Positions 48,206-59,684 of a stretch of DNA of 64,000 nucleotides are shown here, piece by piece (position 1 is the first letter of the stretch; every line of letters begins with the position of its first letter). The DNA comes from Echinostoma caproni (taxonomy: Eukaryota > Platyhelminthes > Trematoda > Plagiorchiida > Echinostomatidae), in the NCBI GenBank assembly GCA_900618425.1, contig UZAN01039372.1, forward strand, positions 206,471 through 270,470, read 5' to 3'. The translations under genes were made by a program, and so were the position numbers. The notes under the pieces were generated by a model, which saw only the letters and a list, made by a program, of their open reading frames with translations, had not been told where the DNA came from and did not search any database.

Positions 48206-49199
48206 TCATGAGTACGACGCCCAAATTTTTCAGTGAGATCCGTACCATCCATGGATCTCGTGTGAGTGCAGCTTGATGTTTGAATATTAAACAATATTCT
48301 GTGATTTACCATGCCAGTCAATCGTACAGCTTAGTAGTCCAGTATCGGACACTCATTCTGAAGGTTCTTAGCTTCAGTATCGTGTCGCATACAGAAAGGT
48401 TAGCGTGGCGGTAGACGGTGGTTAATTAATGAGAACAGCAGCTAATCGAAATAAACAAAATCCGTGCATCGCAACTAGCCTTTGTAGCATATCGAGATGA
48501 CGCTCCTGATAATATTCCATGCAACTCAAATGGCATACAACCTGCAGCTGGTCATAATACCGACCGCATGATTACCCGAATACAGAGTTATCGATCAATG
48601 TTTCACTATTAACGATAGGGACAATCGAGAGGTAAGAACGTAAAGACCAAGAGTCCTATGGCTAGCTGACATCTAGCTAAAGCAGTGAACGATAAACCAA
48701 TAACAATAATCTTTTAACATTTCACTGTACCATTCTTAACTAACTACAGCCACGGTGATGAAAGTTATGCGTGATTTGGTTGTGGATTGGTCAACACAAC
48801 TTTATCCAGTAGATCTAGCTTTTTTGATAAAACAAAATTGATTGATTTCATCATTCGGCTAAAAATAATATCTTTTGTCATTGCGGTGGGCTGCGAATAA
48901 TCATGAAATTGAAATCAACTGGTTACTAAGTTTGATGAGTTCAATCGAAAAGCTAATGTTCAGTCGGTTCGGGTTTTGAAGCAGTTAGACAAGTCATGTT
49001 AATCGTTTTGATGTGGCAGTTCTCACAGCATATGGTTATTCACAAGCACCGTCATCATTAACTTCGACGTGAAAACAATACTAAGACCTGCGTACTCAAA
49101 ATGTATGAATTTATCTTTCGAAATTCCCCAGATACTCAAAATACCCGTCGGTTATTTTAACAAGCAGCAAGCCTAAAATACTCACGTGATACAATGAAA
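48206..49199. other. Stretch without recognisable gene
   Basis: No motif, exon or repeat recognised. Confidence 0.35.
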
Positions 49200-49350
49200 G
49201 CATTTCAAGTGAGCAATGAAGGATTTGATTCAATTTCAAAGATGAATTTTCCGTGTATATAGCAAATAAAGCGTGAACTGAAAAGCTAAGAAACACTTGA
49301 CAGCCGTTTTGACTTGGTTGGGTCTTATCAGCAGTGTGAATCCACCGGAA
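49200..49350 (-). repeat. SINE family 2, 3' part (inverted to next copy)
   Basis: The minus strand carries the family's 3' block: CAAAACGGCTGTCAAGTG, then AAGCTTTTCAGTTCACGC-like sequence, a TTGAAATTGAATCAAATCC tail and CATTGCTCAC. It lies head to head, within a few bases, with the plus copy at 49,353. Confidence 0.6.
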
Positions 49351-49352
49351 AC

Positions 49353-49570
49353 CTATGGAAGGTGAAAAACAGTCTGGTCAGCTTCTCGGTGACGGAGTGG
49401 GTAGCACGCTTGCGTTCTGCCTGTGAGATCCCGGGTTCGATCCCCAACTGGGTCGATGGATTCGCACTGCTGATGAGACCTAACCAGTTCGAAACTACTA
49501 TCCAGTGCTTCCTAGCTTATCAGTTCACAATTCATTTGCTATATACAGGAAGAATTCACCTTTGAAAATG
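49353..49570 (+). repeat. SINE family 2 with Pol III boxes
   Basis: TGACGGAGTGG (A box), then about 35 bases later GGTTCGATCCC (B box), then the family body with GATGAGACCTAACCAG and CAGTGCTTCCTAGC. The tRNA-related head plus unrelated body is the SINE layout. Confidence 0.7.
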
Positions 49571-52239
49571 AAAGCATTTGTTAAAGAATGCTGTATGTAA
49601 CGTTCGACGGATGATACTAGACAACTGCCTTCTCGTTGTTGAGACTCCTCAGCGGGACTGCGGTCTATAGATAGGATTTAGAATCCCGATTCTCCGGTTA
49701 GTAGTTATGGTCTCGTCAGGAGCGAGTTCAAAGAGGAACTGAACAGCTGTTCAGCACCCTTTGTTGACCACTGGACAGTATTTATCTGCTGTACAAATGC
49801 ACTTTGACTGTGAAAAATGGAACGCCTTCCAGAAAGTAAAATACACAAACGTATAACGCATAATCGTAGGCAGTGCTTAGCGTCCGTTAAAATAAAATTG
49901 GTTCATTCAAACAAAACAGTCCTAAACATGTATCGAAACAATTGAAGCAATTTCTTTCTAAATTTTTTATTATTAGCAATCTTAAATCCGAAGTTTAAAT
50001 TTGCCTAAGTAGTTTTGTGGTTGCTACCATGTAAATGCCATTGAGAATCTGTGTGCGATTCACCACCCCACAACCCGGGGTTCGGCTTTTTAGTATCCAT
50101 GGATGAACAGTAATTCTCACCCTTTATCACACATCGAGATGCAATAAAAATTCTCCCACTGATTTTGTATGCTGTCGACATACGTAACAGAATTCTTTGT
50201 AAAGCATCTGCCATTCTGTTACAACCTATCTCTGACGGCAACTGATATTAAAATATAAAGGACATCCGAGCTAACAAACATTTAAAATTAGTGAAAACGA
50301 ATAGTCTAGCGAGCTATTTTATGGTAGAAAAAGAAAATACAATTAATTTGTAAACTGAAAACTGTCTTTCGTTGAAAACTGTTAGATTTAAGTCAATGAC
50401 GCGATAACTTTTCCAGTTTGAGGAAACGTAAAATGGAGACCGTGGAAACCCTGTTGTCTACCTTGTTTGTTTTCACCGTCAGCATAAATCCATCGACCCA
50501 ACTATGAACCAAAACCTGAGACCTCACTCTTAGAGAACAAATGTAGTATCCATCTACCTATAAATCTACAAACTAACATGTCAGTAATATTTCGATGACC
50601 ATGCTTGAGTAGATAACCAAACGCATGAGGAGTCCATGTTGGTAAAATTTTAATATTTCACTTACCAAACGAGTCAAGCGACTTCATTCGCAACGAAATA
50701 GACTGTGGCTAAAACTTTCGTAATGTCTTTGCTCCGAGAACACAAGAGATGTGGAAAACTCGTTTTCACTCAGATCAGCGTTTGAGAGGTAATCAGGGAT
50801 CATGAGTACTCACAGTTTTTCTTTCTAAATAGGAATTTCTCCATTTCATTATGATCAAAGTACTCATATTCTGCAATAAGTCTATCACTATCACCATCAC
50901 ACAAACTTTCTTAGCTACCCTCAGTGTGACATGCACTGTCACACCCTTGTTCAACAGAATATCCCGTCTAAATAAAGCGCCCATACACCAGGAAGGTAAA
51001 ACACATCAGCCCTTCCACCACCCCCCCCTTTCCTTTCAGTTTTGTCGGCTAGCTGTCATTCTTGGCGGTCCGGAAAACAAAATTATGGAAGACTACCGCA
51101 CGACTTAGGCTCCACCTGGTTAGATGGATTAGAGGGAAGCATCAGAACTTGAATAGCAGACTCTGAACTATAAAATGATGGTATACTGTCAGAGAGACAA
51201 ACCTTAATTTCCTTTCTGTCAATAGCATATTATCCGACTCAGGGCCCATCTGAGAGCTGATTTGACATATTTGAAGTGGCTTCCTGATTGTTTTCTTAAC
51301 ACATTTTAGCCTAACAGACTGCTTCCTGGAACTTTATTTTGTGTAAGCTGCACCGTTCATCCAGTGTTATTCAGAGTGTTCAACCTGGGGAGCATCCACA
51401 ATCCCAAGATACAATTAGAGGGCTCCGTTTAGTTAAGTCGCACTCAAGTCATGCGTCACGGCAATCCAACGAATTTGACAATTTTGACTGTTACTATTAC
51501 GGCTGTCAGGATGGTAGTCGATTCAATTCAAGCAAACCAAAAGACAAACAACTGCACCTGTTTGGTCTACGAACGCATATAATGCACAACACCTATGTCT
51601 TGGATTTCTCCGTTAACATCAAAACGGCGCACAGTCTTTAACCCGGCACAGCATGACATACTAGACCCAAACTCACCTATGCTAACCAGCGAGAACTAGT
51701 TAATTTTGCATGGTGGGTNNNNNNNNNNNNNNTGTGCGCTGTCAAAAAATGGACAAGTTAATCCGACAGATATTCTGCTGATCTGGATGACAAGATGGCT
51801 GACACATATTAACTTGGTTTTTCCCTCAAATGGAGGGGGAAAATTTTTAAACTCAATTTCAACGCGATCACAAATGATATCTCGAAGAAAAAGCTGTCAA
51901 TCCGTGCCAAAGTTACTCTTCTAAAGTCATTTGAGCGACACATTTGTCGTCATTGAAAACATAGATCACTCTTTCGAAAGTTAAAATGGTTTTTACTGTG
52001 CCAAACCGACAAAATACCGTACGATTATTACGTTTCTTGAGGCTGTGGCAATCCGGCGTCCAAAATCACATTTACGTTCACTTTGTGGCTATTCTTGTCG
52101 CACCACGATAGGACTGCCACTAAGATCCGAATAACTGACTGGGTTCTCCCAATCCGTCTGTCTGATTTAAATGTCACTGGTGAGTTTTGACCTTTGATTT
52201 TGTTCAGTGAAGGGGTTTGGTGTTTGGAAAAATTGAAGT
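49571..52239. other. Stretch without recognisable gene; 14-N gap
   Basis: Contains the gap at 51,719-51,732 and a C-rich run at about 51,021-51,029. Several 60-100-codon frames show no motif. Confidence 0.35.
51719..51732. other. Assembly gap (14 N)
   Basis: A run of N of fixed small length. Not sequence. Confidence 1.
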
Positions 52240-52565
52240 ATTTCGTAGGGGAATTTGTGGCATATAGATCAAATGAAGCGTGAAATTTAAAGCTAGGAAA
52301 CACTGGACAGCTGTTTCGATCTGGTTGGGTCTCATCGGTGCGAATTCATCAGCCCAACTGGGGATAGAACACGGGACCTCACGGGCAGAACTCAAGCCTG
52401 CTACCCACTCAGCTCCCGGCAGCTGGTCAGACCGTTTTTCATTTTTCTTTCACACGATGTGGCACAACCGATCTTTGCAAGCTTCTTGCGGGTCTCACGC
52501 CTCGCTCATCTCAGCACTATCCTCCGGGGGTTTTACTCAGTTGGAAACTTTCACAACCTGAAGGA
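52240..52565 (-). repeat. SINE family 2, longest copy
   Basis: The most complete copy, about 325 bp. On the minus strand: a 5' leader with GGAGGATAGTGCTGAGATGA, then AAAAACGGTCTGACCAGC, an eroded A box (GAGCTGAGTGGGTAG), a B box (GTGTTCTATCCCCAG) and the 3' body ending in a CACGCTTCATTTGATC block. It shares the leader with the copy at 58,262-58,572, so the leader belongs to the element. Confidence 0.7.
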
Positions 52566-52579
52566 AGCAATAGACAGAT

Positions 52580-52725
52580 TTTCCGACCCAACCAGATCGA
52601 AACAGCCGTTCAGTGCGTCCTTGATTTTGGGTTCACGCTTCAACCGCTTAATACATGACAAATTCCCTTATGAAATTGAATCAAATCCTTCATTACTCTG
52701 TTGCAAATTGAAACATTCTTTTTAG
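52580..52725 (+). repeat. SINE family 2, 3' part, inverted to its neighbour
   Basis: GACCCAACCAGATCGAAACA, then CAGTGCGTCC, a CGCTTCAACCGCTTAATAC-like block, and the TGAAATTGAATCAAATCC tail. It is arranged tail-out opposite the minus copy just upstream. Confidence 0.6.
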
Positions 52726-53000
52726 GGTATCAGTTGGTTGATCAGAAGGAATAAACACTATTGATTATCTTCGTTGTTGGTTTCACTCCGTTGGAGATCG
52801 CTGAGTCCCCGGTGGTTGGATACACTTAAACACGAAAACCATACACAGAACCGGCAAGAGTGCCTGTTGTCTATGAACAGCCGAGTTGGTTGATCCAAGC
52901 ATGATACTCTAAAATTATTGAGCCATTCGCACAAGGCAATAACCGTCGAATATGTACCTCAGAGGTGAGATTTTTAAGTTTCAAACAGTGTTGCGGTTCG

Positions 53001-53018
53001 TGTCCTGACAGGGACACG
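53001..53018. repeat. Small palindrome next to LINE tail
   Basis: GTGTCC, six-base loop, GGACAC. It lies 10 bases outside the LINE 3' tail. It could be a chance hairpin. Confidence 0.35.
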
Positions 53019-53049
53019 AAAGGTAATCAAAGTCAAAGTCAAAGTTTTA

Positions 53050-53457
53050 TCATGGGAATAACTTACAAGCTCGTGTTTCTCTTGTCACCATAGGATATTT
53101 ACACAAATTAATCGTTACACATTGAAAAAGGAGTCGCATAGAGTTCCGGGTAGGGGATAATAGAGAATGTGGGGTACAGTGAATTTCCGTTTGCCTTTTG
53201 GTGGTGTACGAATGTGAGGTGTGCCAAGATTTCATCGAGTTCCTCCTTGAAAGATTCAATAGTAGGTGCACAAACGACATGAGATGGAAGGGAGTTTCAA
53301 GAACTGCAAATGCAAAAGACTGGCGCCGGCATTCCAGCCGACACTTTGGAATCAGTAGCTTGAAACGATGTCCCCTGAGAGGTACATTATTCGATAGCAT
53401 GAGCAGCGATCGACACGGATGGTTTGGGTTGTGCAGTATTTTATAAGCCAAAATCAA
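53050..53457 (-). pseudogene. LINE C-terminal region
   Basis: A 135-codon minus frame beginning ILAYKILHNPNHPC and containing PLRGHRFKLLIPKCRL. Homologous to the 3' fragments at 30.4 and 15.9 kb. The overlapping 82-codon plus frame is its shadow. Confidence 0.8.
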
Positions 53458-53587
53458 GTCTCCCCGAGTTCAGCGGTACTGAGCAGGATATAGTCCCAAT
53501 GATCGTCATCTCTCCTCATATTTCAGGTAATACAATCCCTTAACCATCTTGGTGGCCATCCTTTGTGGACGCTCAAACACTTTGCAA

Positions 53588-54022
53588 TTACGTTGAAGCC
53601 ATGGACTCCGAGCTTGGATGGCGTACTGTGTAGGGTCGAATGTACGCTGTCAGCAAACGTGGGAGTAGTGATGATTCAAACCGGCCAAAGACTCGCCGAA
53701 GTAAGCCGACATTCTTTATGGAAGCAGACGAATCCTTAGCACTGTTGTCGGAGCAGCTTAAATCCTCTTGGATAACAATATCTAAGTACTTTTCACCGTA
53801 AGTGTGTGGTAGCTGCTGATCCCCGAAGAAATACGAGAATTTTCGCTTGTGGCGTAGGGATAGGACTTTGCATTTAGAAACATTAATTTCAATGTCGTTC
53901 TCTTTAGACCATTGATAAGCCGAGTTGAGTGATTCCTGAAGTGTTAGAGAGCTCTCGGGTTCTGTTACCGTATTCCAGATTTTGGCTTCGTCAGCAAACA
54001 GTATTGCTTTTGGGCCTAACAC
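53588..54022 (-). pseudogene. LINE reverse transcriptase palm/thumb region
   Basis: A 144-codon minus frame: ILFADEAKIW (motif C with Glu replacing the second catalytic Asp), WSKENDIEINVSKCKVLSL (motif D region), YLDIVIQEDLSC (motif E-like), then thumb sequence. The Asp-to-Glu change alone would be expected to cripple polymerisation. Confidence 0.85.
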
Positions 54023-54510
54023 TTTCGCGAGATCATTTATGAAGGTGAGGAACAGACGGGGACCGAGTACGGACCCTTGTAGAACACTGCCGGTGGCTTT
54101 GATAGATCCGGATGTGGAATCAGAAACACGAACTGATATGGTCCGTTGTTCGAGGAATGATTTAGTCTAATCAAATGCGAAATCTCGAACGCCATAATTA
54201 TAGAGCTTCTGCAGCAAAATGTTTATGATTCATCGGATCAAAAGCTTTCGAGAAGTCGAGATAAATCGCATCCACCTCATCTCCTTTGTTCACTCTACTG
54301 GTCCATTCATCATGAGCAAGAAGCACTTTGGTGGATCAGGATCGCTTTTGCCTGAACATGTGTTGAGCTGTCGAAAGATTGTTGTATCTTTCGAGGTGTT
54401 CCATCAGAGAATCTGCCACAATTGACTCCGACTTTCGATAACAGCGGAAGCAGGGTTACAGGTCGGTAGTTAACGGGGTCACTACGAAAACCACCTTTTC
54501 AGTTGAACCA

Positions 54511-55736
54511 AAATGACAATGTTTACAAGTCACAAATCGGACGAAACATCTGTCTGGTGCACTGTCTTTCATCACAGACATTTCAATTGCTTTTGAAGAA
54601 ACATTCTTTTTCTTATCTCCATTTTAAATTGAACACAGTACCACAAATTAATTCCGGAAATAAATTGTACAGCGCTGTTCTCCCGTTTCTTTATCAAAGC
54701 CTAAATGCTTGTCACTGTTCTCAGTGAGCATATGTTTATACTCAACTGGAGAGAGAACATGAAACAGTGAAAATCAAACTGTTTTGTGCATTTCCGAGAA
54801 TTTAAAGGCAAACAAAGGCATGGAAGTACGTATTTTTGGAACCAAAGTAGTCTGTCTCTCATTAAGTTCAGCCGGACCAACCTTCCTGAGGGAACAACCC
54901 TCACAAATAAATTGTGGTGTAATCTCAATTCATGTAAGATGGATGATGCCTCAAAACAGTTTATCTAGTAGTATTTAGCGGGAAGGAAAGATCCATATTT
55001 GTATCACTAATACGTTTCCTTTTGTTGTTTAATCGTGGCTCGATTCCGGCAATGTCCAGTTTTGTTTGTTCATTTACCTCTGGGAGGAATGAATATAGTT
55101 TTCACAGTCGATGTGATTTCCACGAAGTACAATGTGATGACGAAAGTTAGCTACTGAAGTAACCGAAGCGTGCAAGAATTACGAACTACGAATCACAAAT
55201 TGTACTCTCAAGTGAAAGGCGGAATTGTGTTGGTAATCTGAGGTCAAAATCTCCTACCATCGAGACGCGGGTAGAAGACCGAAGGAGTGCCAGTTCAGTT
55301 TATTGGAAGAACTCAATGTGATTAAATGAAATATAAAAAGAGATTTTAGTGGTTAAAGACCTTTGCCAATTACCCTCTTGTATTCTTTTCATCACATGGC
55401 TTCTGTTTGAGTGACGTAGCCTCCGATTGTTTGATATTATAGGCCTGTGGTTCACTGTCTAGAAACTGCAATGCGCAGCCCCTTGACTGGCGTTATTTTA
55501 GAGGCTCAGATCACGTCAAATCACGTTAACCTTTGTAAACCAAATAGGATGAATTTTCAGCACTTTCGACCAGTTACAGTGAGGAACACGTTAAGCATTG
55601 GAAAAAATATACATTTACCAAATGAAAAACAAACGGATGTGATAAAATCCTAATGTGACAGATAATTTTCCAAGTCAGTAATAATATATGCTCTGTTGAC
55701 CAAGATACGAGCAAAATAAGAAATGATGCTGTTTTC
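54511..55736. other. Stretch between two LINE relics
   Basis: No motif recognised. It may include the 3' UTR of the LINE at 55.7-57.5 kb, but no tail was found. Confidence 0.35.
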
Positions 55737-56036
55737 TTATGTGGTGGTGCGTGCATAAAGAATCCTGAATGTGGAACGCTCATTCAAATGGGACACCGAT
55801 TTATTGAGATGAGTATACAAGCGGTGTTTTTCATTTGACAGTATATGGCTGATAAATCGATTGCATGAATCAAAATGTTTACTTACAATAAAATCAACCA
55901 AAACTGTCTTTGAAATGCCACTGTAACGGGAAAGAATTGAAAGAGATCTGGAAATTAGAATAAAATCTTTCTCCTTTAGACCAGTAAAATATACGGGGGA
56001 ACAGTAGAACGAATGTGGAAGACTGCATGCAGTCAA
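55737..56036 (-). pseudogene. LINE C-terminal domain
   Basis: A 99-codon minus frame with SFYCSPVYFTGLKEKDFILI, SKHFDSCNRFISHILSNEKH and a final FRILYARTTT, typical of the region following the RT thumb in Jockey/CR1-type ORF2. Confidence 0.7.
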
Positions 56037-56838
56037 AAATTTAACAGTTACATTTAGGGGAACGCTGAGCTTTTAAAGCCTAATAGCGTAGACGGATAGT
56101 TTACGAACCATAAACGTTTTCGACATGTTTTGACCAAGAAAGATTATGTGACAAAGTAACTCCAAGGTTTTTGACAGAGCTAGCTTTGAGGATGATTTTA
56201 TCATTACCTGGAAGTTCAGGCTGGTTACTCAAAACGGTTTAATAATGTGTATCTGTTTTAAGGTTAAAAGAAACATCTAAGCATTTATCCACATGGGGCA
56301 TTAAAGATAGGATTGTAGACCAAATAACAATTTATTTAGATAATCTTGAAGTTGACAGAAGCAGTCAGGATCGGTCGAGGGACAACCAACCACTACGTCA
56401 TCAGCATACCTCAACACGATGAAGCTGGTATGGATGGGAATGTCCTAAATGTGGAGTGGAAAAAGAAATCGAGAAAAAATAGCACCTTGAAAAGCCCCAG
56501 AGTTAACTTCTAGGAGGGAGGAAGATTTACCGTTAAAAAAAGTTGAATTGCTTCATATGAATGAAGTATTTGATTAGTACATTGAACAAATCAGGTGCCA
56601 GACCACAATCCGAAAGACGTTGAATGGGAATGTCGCGGTTAAGTGATCCGAAAGCATTAGTTTAATAAAGAAAAATCAAACGGACGATGCCAGACCCTTT
56701 ATCCAAGAAGGATGAAACGGAGTGAACAGCGCAAACAACAGCACCAAGAGTGGAAAGCGAAGGTTTGTAAGTGAATTGAATCGGGTTATGGGTGACAGAT
56801 AAAAGGGTTATCAGGTTAGGAAGAACTCTTTCGAAAAC

Positions 56839-57072
56839 TCACAATAATGCAACCAATCGGTCGGTGTTTGGAGGATCTTTTTTGGGGCTTGGTGTTATCT
56901 GGGCAGCTCTCCAGTAATCAGGGATTATTCCAGATGACAGACACAAACTGAACAACTCGAAAATAGGTGAAGCAAGTTGTTCAACACACTCTTTCAGTAG
57001 GAAGGGGGAATATGAATCAAGGCCATGTGCCTTGGCAGATTTAAAGGACCTAGGCACCTTCAAAACTTCCAC
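56839..57072 (-). pseudogene. LINE reverse transcriptase, fingers
   Basis: A 77-codon minus frame: SAKAHGLDSYSPFLLKE (usually KSxGPDxIxPxLLKE) and IIPDYWRAAQITPSPKKDPP. It corresponds to RT motifs 0-1. The NYRPISL that should follow is eroded to NTDRLVALL. Confidence 0.8.
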
Positions 57073-58034
57073 TGGGGTGACATGTTGGTCACATATTGGT
57101 TCTCCCTAGTAGATGCAAATAAAGATTATGTTGAGCACAGTACAGTAGCATTTACAAATTGACGGTTTAACTCCTCAATATCCGGGAAAGTGCTGTTGCG
57201 TGATCCTAGGGCTGCTTGGAAGCAGACCACATATACTGGCAGTTCTTGTTATTCATAAGAGTTTCAATATACATTAGATTTGGGTGCTCTATTTCCATTC
57301 TGATTAATAATGATAGATGTTTGACAGCACTGCGCATTACAGACCTGTAAAGACGATTAGTAAAATCATCTTGGTCGAAGGTCTAAAACTGTTGCAAACA
57401 ACATTTTACTTTGAGGCGATCTCAATTCTTGCCCGTTGTTATTCATTTTATTGACAAGGGCAGAGGGACTGTTCTAAAATTATCCACCATACAGGTTATC
57501 AATTGATGTTACGGAATACATGAAAGCGCATTACATTGTCCGGGGATGAAACATGGAATATTTTGCATATGGGTTATTTTATTACCGGGTAAATCATGGA
57601 AGTCACTTGGAAAACGCAATAATCGATCTGATTTCTAGGGAGCTTGTGTGTTATTTAGCACTCAATACTGATCAAAATTATGTGAGGATTCTGCTAAGAA
57701 TTGTTGGAATTCAAGTAGATATGCCTTCGACTACCCCTACATTGTTCTGGACTAGGATCACCTATTGCATATGATGAAGTGTATCTTATATTAGTCTTCT
57801 CGATATTTTGAAAGTTTTCTGTTGCAAACAATATACATGTAAAACAAAACCAGAATGTACTTGGTAAATATGTTTTGATAGACTTGACGAATAGCCCATA
57901 GATCATCATTTAAACTAAACATGGTCCTGTGCATCCGATCAACCAACAGACTTTCTCAAAGTCATTTATACAACCGACACCGGCATCAACACACTGATGG
58001 AATTCGGATGTGAAAAGGTCAGTGCTATCGGTGT

Positions 58035-58124
58035 GGCCTCGTAGTTCAGCTGGTAGAGCATGCACGTACAAAGGGTAGGCGNGGTAGGCGGCGTCCATGC
58101 GTGCGTTCGAATCCAACCGAGGCT
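58035..58124 (+). repeat. tRNA-derived SINE head, family 1 (best copy)
   Basis: GGCCTCG at the 5' side pairs with CGAGGCT at the 3' side (acceptor-like stem with one wobble), TAGTTCAGCTGGTAGAGCA forms a D-arm with a canonical A box, and GTTCGAATCC is the B box. The T stem is poorly paired and the anticodon region is too long, partly because of an N between two copies of GGTAGGCG. Collapsing these brings it into line with the other copies. It is a SINE or pseudo-tRNA rather than a functional tRNA gene. Confidence 0.7.
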
Positions 58125-58261
58125 ACTGAAGGTTTCACAATCGACATACAAATTTCAAATCTCCCAAGCAACAACACTGATTAAAGTTCCAAATCCTGAA
58201 TACTGTTTCTTTATGTGAACCACCGTTGGCCCATGAGACAGAAGAGAAACTTAGTAATAAT

Positions 58262-58572
58262 ACTAAGGTAAATTTGTCGTGTATATAACGAATGAAGCGT
58301 GAACTGAATAGCTAACAAGCATTGGACAGCTGTTTCGATTTGGATGGGTCNAATATATCAACCCAACTGGGGATCGAACCCGAGACCTCACAGGCAGAAC
58401 GCAAGCATACTACCCACTCGACCACCGAGAAGCTGATCAGATCGTTTTTCATTTTCCATTTACACGATATAACACAACCCATCTTTGCGAGTTTGTTGTG
58501 GATCACAGACCGTGCTCATCTTATCACTAGCCTCCGGGTTATGATTCCGTTGTAAACATTCCCAACCTGACT
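58262..58572 (-). repeat. SINE family 2 with intact Pol III boxes
   Basis: On the minus strand: TGGTCGAGTGG (consensus A box) and GGGTTCGATCCCC (consensus B box), flanked by the same leader and body as the 52.2-kb copy. Single N at 58,351 in the body. Best promoter of the family in the window. Confidence 0.75.
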
Positions 58573-59319
58573 ACTTATTTCAAATGAGTAATGAAGGATT
58601 TGGAAATTTGTTACTTAGCATAATCCATAGTTTTCTTTCTTATTCTTTCACGATATTAGACAATCATCAGCGCTTAATGTGACACACGTGTGTTAGTCTC
58701 AAGGTACATCCCAGTTCCATTAGGATGAAAGAAGAAATTACTTTGGTCAAAGTGCTCTATCAGTGCTGAAATAGTTAGTCCACAATATCTGCTAATGTGA
58801 CCCAAACAAATCAATTGTCCAACTATAAATCCAGAAACTTCAAAGGATTATTTATTTAAGCGGAGCCTGAAAAATGAATGAATTCGCCAACTTTGGCGTT
58901 TTCTAATAATCTACTTAGAGGATTCTGTTAATTTGTTTTGTTAATCAAATGATTGATCACTCGGATACCATTTAGGGTCTCTCGTATGAAACTAGCTTTT
59001 TTCTGTGAGTTTTCAATCCCAAAAACGATTCAGTGAACGAAGTTATCTGTTATTCGCCGCCGTTATATTTTGCAACCGATATGTTGTGCATAAATGGGTT
59101 ATTCGCTTAATCATTTATGACACCGATAGGATAAATACCTACCTCTCTATCATTGGAAAACAATACCTTTAGGTCATCGAAAAATTATCTCATAAAAGCA
59201 GGTTTTGTCGCTGAGACTACCTAGGGAATTCATTTTAATAAGCTGTGAATCACGCTTTCGAAATACTGTAATGATGAAGCATTTGAATATAGTCAAACCT
59301 GTGACGTCACTGGTTACTC

Positions 59320-59452
59320 TAGCTGAGTTGTTTTATGACACAGTGTTAACGAAGTGTGAATGAGACCCCAATTCCTCTTTCCCAAAGATAGCCGGGTAGG
59401 GAAACACTACCGTAGTATCACAATCGATGGATCATGCTATTAATGCTTCCTC
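59320..59452 (+). repeat. Inverted repeat, left arm
   Basis: Contains GAATGAGACCCCAATTCCTC and ATAGCCGGGTAGGGAAAC, both mirrored in the right arm. Outer neighbour sequence is unrelated between the two sides, so the boundaries are sharp. Confidence 0.85.
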
Positions 59453-59489
59453 CCTCGAAAGATGATTTTAGCCAGTCTTGGAGGAGTAA

Positions 59490-59684
59490 GCAAAGATACT
59501 ACTTCGAAATACCATTATTTGTCCTGTTGGTAAACCAGTGCACAAGGGTATATATCTACTACGATTCAATCAAACTACACTTGGTGATGGCGTTCTACCT
59601 CACGTTCGAGACTATCTAACTCGAGGTAACCTATGGTCTTATCTCGGTCCCCAGCAAACTTCGGGAAAAACTAAAACTGTCTGA
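59490..59684 (+). CDS. Candidate exon inside the inverted-repeat segment
   Basis: 64 codons open after a TAA (59,487-59,489), with IICPVGKPVHKGIYLLRFNQ and VLPHVRDYLTRGNLWSYLGP, ending at a TGA. A donor-like CGAG/GTAACC lies inside it, so the frame may be shorter than shown. Protein-like composition, family unknown. Confidence 0.3.
   Translation, partial: AKILLRNTIICPVGKPVHKGIYLLRFNQTTLGDGVLPHVRDYLTRGNLWSYLGPQQTSGKTKTV

Larger units (their letters stand above)
53028..54510 (-). mobile_element. CR1/Jockey-group LINE, RT to 3' end
   Basis: On the minus strand an almost complete RT domain can be followed through frame changes: DPVNYRPVTLLPLLSKV, HMFRQKRS, DAIYLDFSKAFD (motif A), a VLQGSVLGPRLFL-like motif B, ILFADEAKIW (motif C; the usual second Asp is Glu), then a C-terminal region with LRGHRFKLLIPKCRL, and a 3' tail of (TTTGAC)n around 53,028-53,050. 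The 5' end is truncated at FKGG-like sequence near 54,510. Inactive through frameshifts and the altered catalytic box. Confidence 0.85.
55737..57490 (-). mobile_element. Second non-LTR retrotransposon, RT region
   Basis: A minus-strand relic of a different LINE family. In order: a linker containing FTNRLYRSVMRSAVKHLSL-like sequence (57.49-57.2 kb), KSAKAHGLDSYSPFLLKECV and GIIPDYWRAAQITPSPKKD (RT fingers), a SGAFQGAIFSRFLF motif B-like segment, YADDVVVGCPSTDPD (intact catalytic box), VKNLGVTLSHNLSWSKHV, and a thumb/C-terminal frame (55,737-56,036) ending FRILYARTTT. Stops and shifts separate the pieces. The pattern fits the CR1/Jockey group, but the exact clade is not determined. Confidence 0.8.

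Noticed and set aside
53198..53446. 82-codon plus-strand frame with a Cys-rich start
   Set aside because: Exact antisense of the LINE C-terminal region on the minus strand. A parallel shadow appears opposite the LINE copy at 30.4 kb.
58035..58124. Functional tRNA gene
   Set aside because: The T stem is mispaired, the anticodon region is too long, no anticodon can be assigned, and two more diverged copies occur in the window. It is a SINE head.
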